From: Pollutimonas thiosulfatoxidans
Lineage (GTDB): Bacteria > Pseudomonadota > Gammaproteobacteria > Burkholderiales > Burkholderiaceae_B
NCBI RefSeq assembly: GCF_004022565.1
Contig: NZ_CP022987.1
Location: 3,038,001-3,102,000 of the forward strand
Reading direction: 5' to 3'
DNA: 64,000 nt
The notes beneath the pieces are model-generated. The model did no database searches. It was not told where the DNA came from and was given only the letters and a program-made list of their open reading frames with translations. The position numbers and the translations under genes were made by a program. Shown in pieces: positions 1 to 12,015 of the stretch; position 1 is the first letter of the stretch; every line of letters starts with the position of its first letter.

Positions 1-1391
1 AGAGCCCGGATGGCGCCATCCTGCGGCCGCAGGGACACCAAAGCGGCCTGTACGCTGGGTAGATTGATGAGCTCCCAGTGATCTGCAGTCTGGTGCACGT
101 AGACCACAGAGCCGCGTTCTATGCGTACGTCGTCCTTGGCGCCTTTGACGAGGCCTCGGGCCACGACACGCAAGGCACCCTTGTCGGTGATTTCGATAAT
201 CTGTTTGGCGGTGCGGGCGACGGTTACCTTGGTGGGGCTGGCTTCCAGTACGATTCCGGTCAGCAGGTCGCCGTTGTCGGGGTGTTTTTCCTGGAGCCCG
301 TCAAGCAAGGCGTCCAGCCTGGCAGGGTCTTGTTCGATGCCCGCAGGCAGGTCTATGGTTTCTTCGGGGCCGGTAAAGCGGGCCCGCCGCGTGTAGTCCA
401 GGATGCCGTCCCGTATAGCTTGGTAAGCCGCTTCCTGGTCTTCCGAATGAACGGTGGTGTACACGTTGAAGCCGCGCGAATAGATGTTGTCTTGGTACAC
501 GCCATAAAGCAGTTGCCGCGCCAGCTCTGCCACATACTCGCCATGGATGGCATAGCCACCCGCTGGCGTGCCCGGTGCGGATTTCAGGACGATCTCCTGG
601 GCCATCGCCTGCTGGTACTCGGCGTCGGTCAGGTAGCCAAGGCCATGCATGCGCCCCAACACGTAGGCCTGGCGCGATTTGGCGCGATCAAAGTTCGCGA
701 TGGGGTTGAAACGCGACGGAGCCTTCGGTATGCCGGCCAGCATGGCTGCTTCGGCCGGCGTGATGTCGCTTAGCTGCTTGCCGAAATAGGTGCGCGATGC
801 CGCGGCAAACCCGTAGGCCCGATGGCCCAGGAAGATCTGGTTCATGTACAGATCCAGAATCTGATCCTTCGTAAGTGTGGCTTCAATCTTGAAGGTAAGC
901 AGCAGTTCGTAAAATTTGCGGGTATAGGTTTTTTCGGAGCTGAGGTAGAAGTTGCGCGCCACCTGCATGGTAATAGTGCTGGCGCCCTGCGTCTTGGACA
1001 TGTGGGTGATGTTGGCGACGACAGCCCGCGCCACGCCCGCCCAATCAATGCCGCCGTGCTGATAAAAACGGTCGTCTTCGGCTGATAAAATGGCCGACTT
1101 CATGACGTCGGGGATCTCGTTGAAGCGCAGGATGTTCCGGCGCTCTTCGCCAAATTCGCCTATGAGTACTTTGTCGGCCGTATAGATGCGCAGAGGTACG
1201 CGGGGCCGGTAATCGATCATGGCGCTCAGGTCGGGCAAGTTGGGCCACGCAAGCGCCAGGGCCAAAGAGCCCAGCAGAGCGCCGCATAGCCCCAGCCCGG
1301 CGACAAAGATCGCCGACTTGATAAAAAAACGGGCTATCCACGAACGGGACGAGCCGGTATTGTTTTTGGGGGAATCGGTAGAAGAACTCAT
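1..1391 (-). CDS. mrcA: Penicillin-binding protein 1A, N-terminal part (cut by window edge)
   Basis: Bifunctional class A PBP that polymerises glycan strands and cross-links peptidoglycan at the inner membrane. The 463 readable codons start at an ATG and run off the left edge. A short cytoplasmic tail is followed by one membrane anchor (about residues 24-49), then the GT51 glycosyltransferase domain. Its motifs are visible: EDDRFYQHGG (catalytic Glu about 105), GASTITMQVARN (136-147) and LDLYMNQIFLGHRAYG. After about residue 250 comes the linker and OB-like region; the transpeptidase domain lies outside the window. It is divergent from aroK, and 115 bases separate the two starts. In many betaproteobacteria the pilMNOPQ genes sit between these two; they are absent here. 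Confidence 0.93.
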   Translation of the reverse strand, partial: MSSSTDSPKNNTGSSRSWIARFFIKSAIFVAGLGLCGALLGSLALALAWPNLPDLSAMIDYRPRVPLRIYTADKVLIGEFGEERRNILRFNEIPDVMKSAILSAEDDRFYQHGGIDWAGVARAVVANITHMSKTQGASTITMQVARNFYLSSEKTYTRKFYELLLTFKIEATLTKDQILDLYMNQIFLGHRAYGFAAASRTYFGKQLSDITPAEAAMLAGIPKAPSRFNPIANFDRAKSRQAYVLGRMHGLGYLTDAEYQQAMAQEIVLKSAPGTPAGGYAIHGEYVAELARQLLYGVYQDNIYSRGFNVYTTVHSEDQEAAYQAIRDGILDYTRRARFTGPEETIDLPAGIEQDPARLDALLDGLQEKHPDNGDLLTGIVLEASPTKVTVARTAKQIIEITDKGALRVVARGLVKGAKDDVRIERGSVVYVHQTADHWELINLPSVQAALVSLRPQDGAIRA

Positions 1392-1506
1392 TAGGGGCGA
1401 TTTTAAGTCTAACCGCAGTCAGACTATGATTTACGCATCAGGTTTCTGTAACCATGTAATGCAGTGTAGCGGCGAGTGTTCGGGTTGCAAGTGGGATAAT
1501 ACACAA

Positions 1507-2115
1507 ATGAATGACTCTTTACCTTTGGAGCCCGCCGCCGAAGATGCGGGCCGCCATGGCCATCAAGAGCCGGAAGGCGCTACCTTACCGCACGATCTGC
1601 CCGTATTTCTGGTGGGCATGATGGGTGCCGGAAAGACTACCATAGGACGCAGCCTTGCCCGGCTGCTGGGGCGCGAATTCGTCGATCTGGATCATGAGCT
1701 GGAAGCGCGTTGCGGCGTGCGCGTGGCCTTGATTTTTGAAATTGAAGGCGAAGATGGTTTCCGTAAACGTGAGACCGCTCTTCTTGATGAATGTTCGCAA
1801 CGTAGCGGCATTGTACTGGCGACCGGCGGCGGAGCGATACTCGCCCCGGAAAACCGGCGTTTTTTAAAGGATAGGGGTGTAGTCGTGTACTTGCGCGCCA
1901 GCCCTCAAGAGCTCTATAGGCGTGTTGCGCGCGACCGCAATCGACCCCTGTTGCAGACGCCCGATCCGCAAGCTCGGCTTCAAGCCCTGCTGGCCGAGCG
2001 TGAGCCGCTGTACGAAAGCGTGGCCAGCTTCATCTTCGAAACAGGAACCATGCCGGTTCCGCAGGTGTTGCGCACGCTTGTTCCCTTATTGCAACAACAC
2101 GAGGTGCAGTCATGA
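1507..2115 (+). CDS. aroK: Shikimate kinase
   Basis: Phosphorylates shikimate at the 3-hydroxyl with ATP, the fifth step of chorismate synthesis. The P-loop GMMGAGKT lies at residues 37-44 and the shikimate-binding FVDLD at 58-62; the GGGA motif and an arginine-rich lid (DRNRPLL) follow. I start at the ATG giving MNDSLPLEP, 202 residues. That leaves about 30 residues more than E. coli AroK before the core. The frame stays open upstream, but earlier starts would run into the mrcA promoter region. A GATAAT hexamer lies only 6 bases before this ATG, so a leaderless transcript or a later start remains possible. The stop overlaps the aroB start (ATGA), so the two are translationally coupled. Confidence 0.93.
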   Translation: MNDSLPLEPAAEDAGRHGHQEPEGATLPHDLPVFLVGMMGAGKTTIGRSLARLLGREFVDLDHELEARCGVRVALIFEIEGEDGFRKRETALLDECSQRSGIVLATGGGAILAPENRRFLKDRGVVVYLRASPQELYRRVARDRNRPLLQTPDPQARLQALLAEREPLYESVASFIFETGTMPVPQVLRTLVPLLQQHEVQS

Positions 2116-3200
2116 CCACAGTGCAAGTCAGTACGCCGGGCGGCGCCTATCCGATACACGTAGGCGCGGGACGCCTGGATCGTCTGGCCGAGAGCATACC
2201 CGCCGACGCCACGGCGATCGCGGTGGTGACCAACCCCAAGGTGGCTGCGCTGTATGGCGACCGTGTGCGGGACGCGCTGGCTGCCACCGGCAAGCAAGTG
2301 TTCTTCATCGAGCTGCCCGATGGCGAAGCCTTCAAAGACTGGCAAACCCTTAATCTTATTTTTGACGCTCTGCTGCAGAACCGGCTGGACCGCAAGGCCG
2401 TATTAGTTGCACTGGGCGGCGGCGTCATCGGCGATATGTGCGGCTTTGCGGCTGCCAGCTACATGCGCGGCATTCGCTTTGTGCAAGTGCCCACGACCTT
2501 GCTGGCGCAGGTGGACTCGTCAGTGGGCGGCAAGACCGCCATCAACCATCCCCTGGGCAAGAACATGATAGGTGCGTTCTATCAGCCCATAGCGGTTGAA
2601 ATCGATACCGATGTGCTCACCACGCTTCCGGCTCGCGAGATATCCGCAGGGCTGGCAGAGGTCATCAAATACGGGATGATCATCGACGCAAAGTTTTTCG
2701 ACTGGTGCGTCGCCAACGTGGCTGGGCTGCGTACGCTAGAGCCGCAGGCCATCACCTACGCCATCCAGCGCTCCTGCGAACTGAAGGCGCAGGTGGTCTC
2801 GCAGGATGAACGCGAGAGCGGCTTGCGCGCCATTCTTAACTTCGGGCACACCTTTGGGCACGCCATTGAATCAGGGTTGGGCTATGGCGAGTGGCTGCAT
2901 GGCGAAGCTGTCGGTTGCGGCATGGTGCAAGCGGCACAGCTTTCGGCGCTGACGCAAGGCCTGTCGCTGCAAAGCGTGCGGCGCATCCGCACGCTGGTGC
3001 AAGAAATAGGCTGCCCCGTAAATCCGCCAGAGCTGGGCACCGAGCGCTGGATAGAGCTGATGCAAGTGGACAAGAAGACCGAGGGGGGTCAACTGCGTTT
3101 TGTGCTGCTGCCCGAGATAGGCCAGGCTTGCGTCGGGGTCGTGCCGCAGGAGGCGTTGAGCAAGGTGTTGGAGCCCGACACGGCGTCGGCGACGGCCTGA
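2112..3200 (+). CDS. aroB: 3-dehydroquinate synthase
   Basis: Converts DAHP to 3-dehydroquinate, the second step of the shikimate pathway, using NAD and a divalent metal. At 362 residues it has the family length. Seen in the sequence are the nucleotide-binding GGGVIGDMCGFAA segment, the VPTTLLAQVDSSVGGKTAIN signature with the active-site Lys, and the metal-ligand histidines in NFGHTFGHAIE and LHGEAVG. The start codon overlaps the aroK stop. dgt follows after 8 bases, so aroK, aroB and dgt probably form one transcript. Confidence 0.96.
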   Translation: MTTVQVSTPGGAYPIHVGAGRLDRLAESIPADATAIAVVTNPKVAALYGDRVRDALAATGKQVFFIELPDGEAFKDWQTLNLIFDALLQNRLDRKAVLVALGGGVIGDMCGFAAASYMRGIRFVQVPTTLLAQVDSSVGGKTAINHPLGKNMIGAFYQPIAVEIDTDVLTTLPAREISAGLAEVIKYGMIIDAKFFDWCVANVAGLRTLEPQAITYAIQRSCELKAQVVSQDERESGLRAILNFGHTFGHAIESGLGYGEWLHGEAVGCGMVQAAQLSALTQGLSLQSVRRIRTLVQEIGCPVNPPELGTERWIELMQVDKKTEGGQLRFVLLPEIGQACVGVVPQEALSKVLEPDTASATA

Positions 3201-3208
3201 GCGCGATC

Positions 3209-4336
3209 ATGTCAGTCCTGGCCCCCTACGCTTGTGATCCGACGCGGTCCCGCGGCCGCCAGCACGCTGAATCGCCGCCCACCGGACGCAATCAGTTTCA
3301 GCGCGACCGCGACCGCATCATTCATAGCAATGCGTTTCGTTTGCTCGAGTACAAGACTCAGGTGTTCATCAATCACGAGGGAGACCTGTTTCGTACGCGC
3401 TTGACGCACAGCATAGAGGTCGCCCAAATTGCCCGCAGCCTGGCGCGCAATTTGGGCTTGCACGAAGACCTGACCGAGGCGATCTCTTTGGCGCACGACC
3501 TAGGCCATACTCCTTTCGGGCACGCCGGCCAGGATGAGCTTAACGCCTGCATGCGCGAGCTGACACCGCAGGCGGGCGGCTTCGAACATAACTTGCAAAG
3601 CCTGCGCGTCGTGGACGAGCTCGAAGAGCGTTACGCCGCCTTTAACGGCTTGAACCTGTGCTTTGAAACTCGTGAAGGCATACTGAAGCACTGTTCGGTC
3701 AAGCATGCGCGCCTGCTGGGCGATGTGGGCGAACGGTTCCTGAAGCGGGCACAGCCTTCGCTGGAGGCGCAGATTGCCAATCTTGCTGACGAGATCGCCT
3801 ATAACAATCACGATATCGATGACGGCCTTCGTTCCGGCCTGATCACGGTCGAGCAACTGCAGACACTGGAAATATTCGCCAGTCACCGAGCGCAAGTAGA
3901 GCGCTTATATCCGCAACTGGAAAAGCGCCGGCTGGTGGCCGAGATCATACGCGCCATGATCAATACCCTGGTCATAGACCTGACCGAAACGACGCTGGCC
4001 AATATACGCAGGCATGGCCCCGCTTCAGTGGACGAGGTGCGCGCCGCACCGCCGCTGGCTGCGTTTTCTGATGCCATGCGCGCGCAGGCCGATGCCTTGA
4101 AGGCATTTTTGCTCGAGAATCTATACCGCCATTATCGCGTCATGCGCATGACGACCAAGGCCAGGGCGATCGTTCGCGATCTTTTCCGCGCCTTTCTGCA
4201 AGAGCCGCGCTTGCTGGCTGATGAGTACCGGCGCAGCGACGATACGGCGCAGGCCCGTGCCATTGCCGACTACATCGCGGGCATGACCGACCGCTATGCC
4301 ATCCGCGAGCACGGTCATCTGTTCCGCATGGACTGA
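3209..4336 (+). CDS. dgt: dGTP triphosphohydrolase-like HD-domain protein
   Basis: Deoxynucleotide triphosphate triphosphohydrolase of the HD superfamily, expected to release tripolyphosphate from dNTPs. At 375 residues it belongs to the shorter Dgt-like subfamily rather than the roughly 500-residue E. coli Dgt. The metal site is visible as RTRLTHSIEVAQ (His about 67) and AHDLGHTPFGHAG (His-Asp 96-97). The NQFQRDRDRIIHS segment near residue 29 is typical of the family. I chose the ATG eight bases after the aroB stop, because longer versions would overlap aroB. The nucleotide preference cannot be read from sequence. Confidence 0.9.
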   Translation: MSVLAPYACDPTRSRGRQHAESPPTGRNQFQRDRDRIIHSNAFRLLEYKTQVFINHEGDLFRTRLTHSIEVAQIARSLARNLGLHEDLTEAISLAHDLGHTPFGHAGQDELNACMRELTPQAGGFEHNLQSLRVVDELEERYAAFNGLNLCFETREGILKHCSVKHARLLGDVGERFLKRAQPSLEAQIANLADEIAYNNHDIDDGLRSGLITVEQLQTLEIFASHRAQVERLYPQLEKRRLVAEIIRAMINTLVIDLTETTLANIRRHGPASVDEVRAAPPLAAFSDAMRAQADALKAFLLENLYRHYRVMRMTTKARAIVRDLFRAFLQEPRLLADEYRRSDDTAQARAIADYIAGMTDRYAIREHGHLFRMD

Positions 4337-4358
4337 ACGGACCGGGCGCCGACCGCGC

Positions 4359-7205
<2,847 letters not shown>

Positions 7206-7335
7206 AAGCTTAGAGTTCAGACCTTTCAGAGGCTAACTTGTTACTATAACGCGCTGCCTCTTTCGATGCGCTGGGCTGCCTGTGTGCCGACAAGGCGCTG
7301 CGCCGCGCAGCAGGCCCATTTACTATCGAGTTTCT

Positions 7336-8523
7336 ATGAATGCCCCTACCCGAACCCGGCTCAAGCTGACGCCAACGGAACGCCGCGCCAGCGTGACGCT
7401 GGCCTTGCTTTTCGCCTCGCGCATGCTGGGCCTGTTCCTGTTGACCCCGATTTTCGCCGTCGCTGCGCTGAGCATACCGGGCGGGAATGACGCGGCCCGC
7501 GTCGGCTTTGCCCTGGGCGCCTACGGCCTCACCCAGGCGTTCATGCAGATTCCGCTGGGTATGGCCTCGGATCGCTACGGGCGTCGCCCTGTGATCGTAT
7601 TTGGCATGCTGCTGTTCATTGCGGGCGGTGTGATGTGCGCGCTTGCCTCGGATATCAACTGGATTATTGCAGGCCGGATCATCCAGGGGTTGGGCGCGGT
7701 TTCGGCCGCCATCACCGCCTGGGTGGCGGACGCCACGCGACCCGAGGTGCGTACGCGAGCCATGGCCATGGTGGGCGGGTCCATCGGTATTTCTTTCGCT
7801 GCGTCCCTGGTGCTGTCGCCCATGTTGGTCGGCGAGTTTGGCTTGTCCGGTTTGTTCTGGGCGATCAGCCTGTTGGGCTTTGTATGCCTGCTGATTGCCT
7901 GCTTTGTCGTACCCACGGTGCCCCAAGCCAAACTGCCCATCGTGCAGGCGCGTCCGCGCGACGTGCTGGGGCATGTGGACTTGCTGCGCCTGAATTTCGG
8001 TGTGTTTTGCCTGCACTTCATCCTGATGGCGTTGTTCATCGTGGCGCCCGGCCTGCTGGCGACCTTGGGCGGTTACTCGTCGTCCAATCTGTGGGAGGTG
8101 TATCTTCCCGTCATCTTGCTGTCTTTCGTCCTGATGGTGCCGGCCGTCTTTTATACCGAAACGCGACGCGCCCATAAAATCGCGCTGGAAGTCGCCGTGG
8201 CCGGACTGGTGGTGGTGCTGGCCCTGATGCCGCTGGCACGCCACAGCTTTCTGGGCACCGTCATCCTGCTGATTGGCTTTTTCATTGCATTCAATATTCT
8301 GGAGGCCTTGCAGCCATCTCTGGTGTCGCGCGTGGCGCCCGCCGAGTACAAGGGCCTAGCCCTGGGTTTCTACAACACTGCGCAATCGCTGGGCGTTTTC
8401 ATGGGGGGCGTTACCGGCGGTTTGCTGGCTTCGGCCCAACGTCCCGCCGCGGTATTTCTGGTTTCGTCGGCGCTGGCTTTCGTGTGGTTCCTGATCGCGC
8501 GTGGGTCCAAGCCGTTGGCGTAG
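7336..8523 (+). CDS. MFS transporter (YajR/drug-efflux type)
   Basis: Twelve-helix major facilitator of 395 residues. The loop between helices 2 and 3 carries the MFS signature (GMASDRYGRRPVI), and helix 5 has the antiporter-like GISFAASLVLSP. I start at the ATG giving MNAPTRTRLKL, which precedes a cytoplasmic basic stretch and the first helix. It lies between divergent uvrA and downstream ssb, an order common in Bordetella-like genomes. The substrate cannot be told from sequence; a proton-coupled drug or metabolite exporter is most likely. Confidence 0.85.
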   Translation: MNAPTRTRLKLTPTERRASVTLALLFASRMLGLFLLTPIFAVAALSIPGGNDAARVGFALGAYGLTQAFMQIPLGMASDRYGRRPVIVFGMLLFIAGGVMCALASDINWIIAGRIIQGLGAVSAAITAWVADATRPEVRTRAMAMVGGSIGISFAASLVLSPMLVGEFGLSGLFWAISLLGFVCLLIACFVVPTVPQAKLPIVQARPRDVLGHVDLLRLNFGVFCLHFILMALFIVAPGLLATLGGYSSSNLWEVYLPVILLSFVLMVPAVFYTETRRAHKIALEVAVAGLVVVLALMPLARHSFLGTVILLIGFFIAFNILEALQPSLVSRVAPAEYKGLALGFYNTAQSLGVFMGGVTGGLLASAQRPAAVFLVSSALAFVWFLIARGSKPLA

Positions 8524-8625
8524 GTGGATCAATTTGCTTCAGCGTGCTTCTACTGGAAGACTGGTAGCGGGCTTGCTTATCGTCGATAATGACGTCAATG
8601 CAAACATTAAGGTAAGGGTATTGTC

Positions 8626-9123
8626 ATGGCCTCAGTAAACAAAGTCATTCTCATCGGCAACCTCGGGCGAGATCCCGAAGTGCGCTACAGCCCCGACGGT
8701 GCCGCCATCTGCAACATTTCCATCGCCACCACGTCGCAATGGAAAGACAAGACCACGGGCGAAAAACGCGAAGAAACCGAATGGCACCGCGTGGTGTTCT
8801 ATAACCGCCTGGCCGAAATCGCCGGCGAATACCTCAAGAAAGGCCGTGCCGTCTATGTGGAAGGCCGTCTAAAGACGCGCAAATGGCAAGACAAAGACAC
8901 CGGCGCTGATCGCTACAGCACCGATATCGTGGCCGACCAAATGCAGATGCTGGGTGGTCGCGACGGCGACTCGGGCGGCGGTGGTGGTGGCGGTGACTAC
9001 AACCAGGCTCCCGCCGGGCAGCAGCAACAACGTGCGCAGCGCCCTGCGCAGGGTCGTCCTGCCGCGCCTGCGGCATCGCCGGCAGCCAATCTGGCTGATA
9101 TGGACGACGATATCCCCTTCTAA
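8626..9123 (+). CDS. ssb: Single-stranded DNA-binding protein
   Basis: Tetrameric SSB that coats single-stranded DNA in replication, repair and recombination. The OB fold occupies residues 1 to about 112 (MASVNKVILIGNLGRDPE at the start; ISIATTSQWKD, ETEWHRVVFYNRLAE within). A Gly/Gln/Pro-rich flexible linker follows, and the protein ends in the acidic DMDDDIPF tail that recruits partner proteins. The length of 165 residues is normal. It starts at the ATG after a purine-rich stretch (AAGGTAAGGG). Confidence 0.97.
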   Translation: MASVNKVILIGNLGRDPEVRYSPDGAAICNISIATTSQWKDKTTGEKREETEWHRVVFYNRLAEIAGEYLKKGRAVYVEGRLKTRKWQDKDTGADRYSTDIVADQMQMLGGRDGDSGGGGGGGDYNQAPAGQQQQRAQRPAQGRPAAPAASPAANLADMDDDIPF

Positions 9124-9233
9124 GCAACGCTCACTGCGCTACCGCTATGCGGGCCTACCGCGGCCGCGTAGTCGTCGATATCGCGGGCGCTCAGGCGTAA
9201 TTGCCCGGGAATCGCCCTCGGCGTTGTCGGTGC

Positions 9234-9509
9234 TTAACGAAGCTTGGTCAGCGCAGAGGCTACCCTGGCGACGCCGCCGCGGCCGGTGGCGGCCCTGCCA
9301 ATAAGTGCCGTGCCCAGTCCCATCATGATGCCGCGTCCCAGCATGGACCGGCTTTTGGCACCGGCCAGCAGCAACAACGAGCCGGCAGCCAGTACAAACA
9401 AGTGTTCGCCCGGGAAGTCCGGGCGGCGTTCGTCCAGCTCTTTGACTTCTCGAACGGTGGAGGTGGCGTCTTCGGCGAGGGACGATACTTTGGTCGATAG
9501 GCTGTTCAT
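9234..9509 (-). CDS. Small membrane protein of unknown function
   Basis: I do not recognise the family. The 91 residues begin with an amphipathic segment rich in Ser, Val and Glu (1-32). A hydrophobic stretch (HLFVLAAGSLLLLAGA, about 36-51) and a second Gly/Ala-rich one (GRGIMMGLGTALIGRAA, about 57-75) follow, then a basic end. The layout suggests a peripheral or two-helix inner-membrane protein. It stands alone between ssb and the TRAP operon, converging on ssb. The start codon is the first ATG, and GAGA lies upstream. Confidence 0.6.
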   Translation of the reverse strand: MNSLSTKVSSLAEDATSTVREVKELDERRPDFPGEHLFVLAAGSLLLLAGAKSRSMLGRGIMMGLGTALIGRAATGRGGVARVASALTKLR

Positions 9510-9580
9510 GTCGGTGTCTCATTGCGGCTGTGGGGACGTATCCCTGCAAGGGCTGTGCCTGCTGGGGACGACAGCTACAC

Positions 9581-9618
9581 AAAAAAAGGCCCATGTCATC
9601 CAGACATGGGCCTTTTTA
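9581..9618 (-). terminator. Rho-independent terminator of the TRAP operon
   Basis: A near-perfect hairpin (arms AAGGCCCATGTC and GACATGGGCCTT, five-base loop) is flanked by a run of A on the left and T on the right. On the minus strand it ends in seven T residues, 32 bases after the TRAP binding-protein stop. The symmetry would also allow it to act on plus-strand transcripts. Confidence 0.85.
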
Positions 9619-9649
9619 GCGACGGGGCCATAACGCGCCCCTGCGGCAA

Positions 9650-10687
9650 TTACTGCGATTCGCCTTTCTTGGCTTCAGCCAGGATGGCGTCGACGGTTGG
9701 CGCGCCGATCTTCACTTTCAGGTCGGCCAGGATCGGTTCAAGTTTGTCGCGGATGGCTTCTTTCTCTGCGGTCGAGAACTGCGATACTTTCACGCCCTGG
9801 TCTTTCAGGTAGGCAAGTGCTTCCACGTTGGCTTCGCGGCTGATCTTGCGCTGATATTGCTGGGAGTCCTTGGCAGCGGTTTCGATGATTTTCTTCTCGT
9901 CGGCCGACAGCTTGTCCCACCATTTTTTCGACGCCAGCAACACGAACGGTGTGTAGACGTGGTTGGAAATGGTCAGGTAGGGCTGGACCTCGTAGAACTT
10001 GCTGGTCTGGATGGTGCTTAGCGGGTTCTCTTGGCCGTCGACGGTTTTGGTTTCCAGTGCGGTGAAGAGCTCAGTAAACGGCATGGGGATCGCGTTGGCG
10101 CCCAGGCCATTGAACACGCTTAATGCAACCTGGTTTTGCATCACGCGCAGCTTGATGCCTTCCAGATCGGAAGCGGCTTTGATCTCGCGGTTCGAGTTCG
10201 TGATGTTACGGAAGCCGTTTTCCCAGTACAGCAAGGCGACCAGGCCCTTGTCGTTCAGCATGTCCAGCAGCTTGCGTCCTTCGGGACCGTCCAGGACATA
10301 GTCGGCGACTTTCTCGTTATCGAACAGGAAGGGCAGGTCGAAAACGCCAAACTCCTTGACCAGCCCGGCCAATGGTGCGGTCGATACAAAGGTCATCTCT
10401 TGCGATCCGCCGATCAGTGCGTTCTGCATCTGCTCATCGGAACCCAGGGAGCCATTGCCGTAGGTGCGTACGTCAAGCTTGCCATCGCTAAGCTCTTTGA
10501 CCTTATCGGCAAAGTAGCGCGTAGCCTTGCCCGTGGGGCTTTCCTCGGCCAGGCCGTAACCGAAGCGAATAACGCGCTTCTGGACGTCTTGCGCCATGAC
10601 GCTATGAGAAGCCAGGCTAAGGGCGGCGGCCGCCGTAAAGCCGATGGCTATGCGTTTTAAGCTAAATGTGTTCAGTAATCGTGACAT
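9650..10687 (-). CDS. TRAP transporter substrate-binding protein (DctP family)
   Basis: Periplasmic solute receptor of a tripartite ATP-independent transporter. The 345 residues begin with a Sec signal peptide (basic start, hydrophobic core, SHSVMAQ about residues 27-33). The mature DctP fold includes the family Arg that binds the substrate carboxylate in the GIKLRVMQNQ segment near residue 180. It is the last gene of a minus-strand operon read SDR, FAH hydrolase, DctQ, DctM, DctP. With those enzymes the ligand is probably a sugar acid or a related 2-keto-3-deoxy acid; this is inference. Confidence 0.92.
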   Translation of the reverse strand: MSRLLNTFSLKRIAIGFTAAAALSLASHSVMAQDVQKRVIRFGYGLAEESPTGKATRYFADKVKELSDGKLDVRTYGNGSLGSDEQMQNALIGGSQEMTFVSTAPLAGLVKEFGVFDLPFLFDNEKVADYVLDGPEGRKLLDMLNDKGLVALLYWENGFRNITNSNREIKAASDLEGIKLRVMQNQVALSVFNGLGANAIPMPFTELFTALETKTVDGQENPLSTIQTSKFYEVQPYLTISNHVYTPFVLLASKKWWDKLSADEKKIIETAAKDSQQYQRKISREANVEALAYLKDQGVKVSQFSTAEKEAIRDKLEPILADLKVKIGAPTVDAILAEAKKGESQ

Positions 10688-10710
10688 GTTGTCTCACCCT
10701 CTTTTCTACG

Positions 10711-11991
10711 TTAATAAAACCAGCGCAGCGGAGCCAAAACGATCTCCGGAAAGATCACCAAGGCGCAAATCAGACCCGTATACGCCAGAACATATGGCCA
10801 CACACCCTTGATGATGTCTTCCATCCTGATTTTGGCCACGCTACACACTACGTTCAGCACAGTGCCTACCGGCGGCGTCAACAGCCCCGTGCAACCCACC
10901 ATGATGAAGATCACTCCGAAATAGGTCGGATCGATACCGGCCTTCTTGATTACCGGCATCAGCACCGGCGCCAGAATAAGAATGGTTGGTGTCAGATCCA
11001 TTGCCGTACCTATCAGGGTCAGCAAGATAACGATCATGAACATCAGCATCGTGGGCGAGTCGATCAAGGGGCCCAGCATCTCGATCAGGGCGCGGGGCAG
11101 ATCCGCCAAGGTAATCATATAGGACGTTACGAGCGCCGCCGCTACCAGGAACATCACTACGGCGGTAGTCATGGCCGCGTTCACCAAGAGAGGGAACAAG
11201 CTCTTGAAAGTGATCTCTTTGTAGATCACCATGCTGACGAACAACGCATACACGGCCGCGACCGCCGCTGCTTCAGTCGGCGTGAAGATGCCTCCGCGCA
11301 GGCCGCCGATGATTATGACCGGCAGGAACAGTGCCCAAGCGGAATCACGCATAGCCTTGGCTCGTATGGGCCAGGGCTCTTTGACCGAGGACTGCATGGT
11401 GGTCGAGCTTCTGGACACAAGAAACCAGGTCAGGACCAGCACCAAACCCATTAGCAACCCGGGGACGATGCCGGCGATGAATAATTTCGTGATCGAAACG
11501 TTGGCCGCGACACCAAAAATAATGAAAGAAATGGAAGGCGGGATAATCGGGGCAACAATGCCGCCCGCGGCGATCAACCCCGTGGCCTTATTGATGTCAT
11601 AGCCGCGACTACGCAACATGGGAACCAGCATCGCCGCCAGGGCCGCCGCATCGGCAACGGCCGAGCCGGACAAGGCGGCAAGCAAGATGCTGGCCATAAT
11701 GGCAACATAGCCCAGGCCGCCATGGATATGCCCGACGAAGGTGGTGGCCAGGTGCACCATCCGCCGGGACATTCCGCCTGCATTCATGACTTCGCCCGCC
11801 AGCATGAACAGGGGCACGGCCATCAGGGCGAAGCTGTCGGCCCCGGTCAACATGTTCTGCGCGAGTATCTGCGTGTCGAAGAACGACAGGTGGAACATCA
11901 GCGCGATGGCGCTGAGCAGCAGGGCAAAGGCAATTGGCACGCCGAAAGCCATGAAGCCAAGCAGAACGCCAACGAAGATCAATATAGTCAT
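10711..11991 (-). CDS. TRAP transporter large membrane subunit (DctM family)
   Basis: Large permease subunit of 426 residues with about twelve hydrophobic segments, sodium-coupled by analogy with the family. Typical stretches include MAVPLFMLAGEVMNAGGMSRR, GSAVADAAALAAMLVP and the C-terminal FGVIFIMVGCTGLLTPPVG. It lies 23 bases upstream of the binding-protein gene and 24 bases after the small subunit, as expected for one transcript. Confidence 0.94.
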   Translation of the reverse strand: MTILIFVGVLLGFMAFGVPIAFALLLSAIALMFHLSFFDTQILAQNMLTGADSFALMAVPLFMLAGEVMNAGGMSRRMVHLATTFVGHIHGGLGYVAIMASILLAALSGSAVADAAALAAMLVPMLRSRGYDINKATGLIAAGGIVAPIIPPSISFIIFGVAANVSITKLFIAGIVPGLLMGLVLVLTWFLVSRSSTTMQSSVKEPWPIRAKAMRDSAWALFLPVIIIGGLRGGIFTPTEAAAVAAVYALFVSMVIYKEITFKSLFPLLVNAAMTTAVVMFLVAAALVTSYMITLADLPRALIEMLGPLIDSPTMLMFMIVILLTLIGTAMDLTPTILILAPVLMPVIKKAGIDPTYFGVIFIMVGCTGLLTPPVGTVLNVVCSVAKIRMEDIIKGVWPYVLAYTGLICALVIFPEIVLAPLRWFY

Positions 11992-12015
11992 AACGGTGTC
12001 GCGCGTCCTGTGGGA

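Noticed and set aside
1219..1506. N-terminal extension of aroK by up to 96 codons
   Set aside because: It would overlap the divergent mrcA gene and its promoter region, and the added residues have no kinase likeness.
7206..7335. Search for a LexA (SOS) box at uvrA, and also upstream of ssb
   Set aside because: No CTGT-N8-ACAG or close variant is present; the nearest CTGT...ACA pair has the wrong spacing.
7210..8244. 344-codon minus-strand open frame opposite the MFS gene
   Set aside because: Extremely His/Gln/Arg-rich translation, typical of the reverse of a membrane protein gene.
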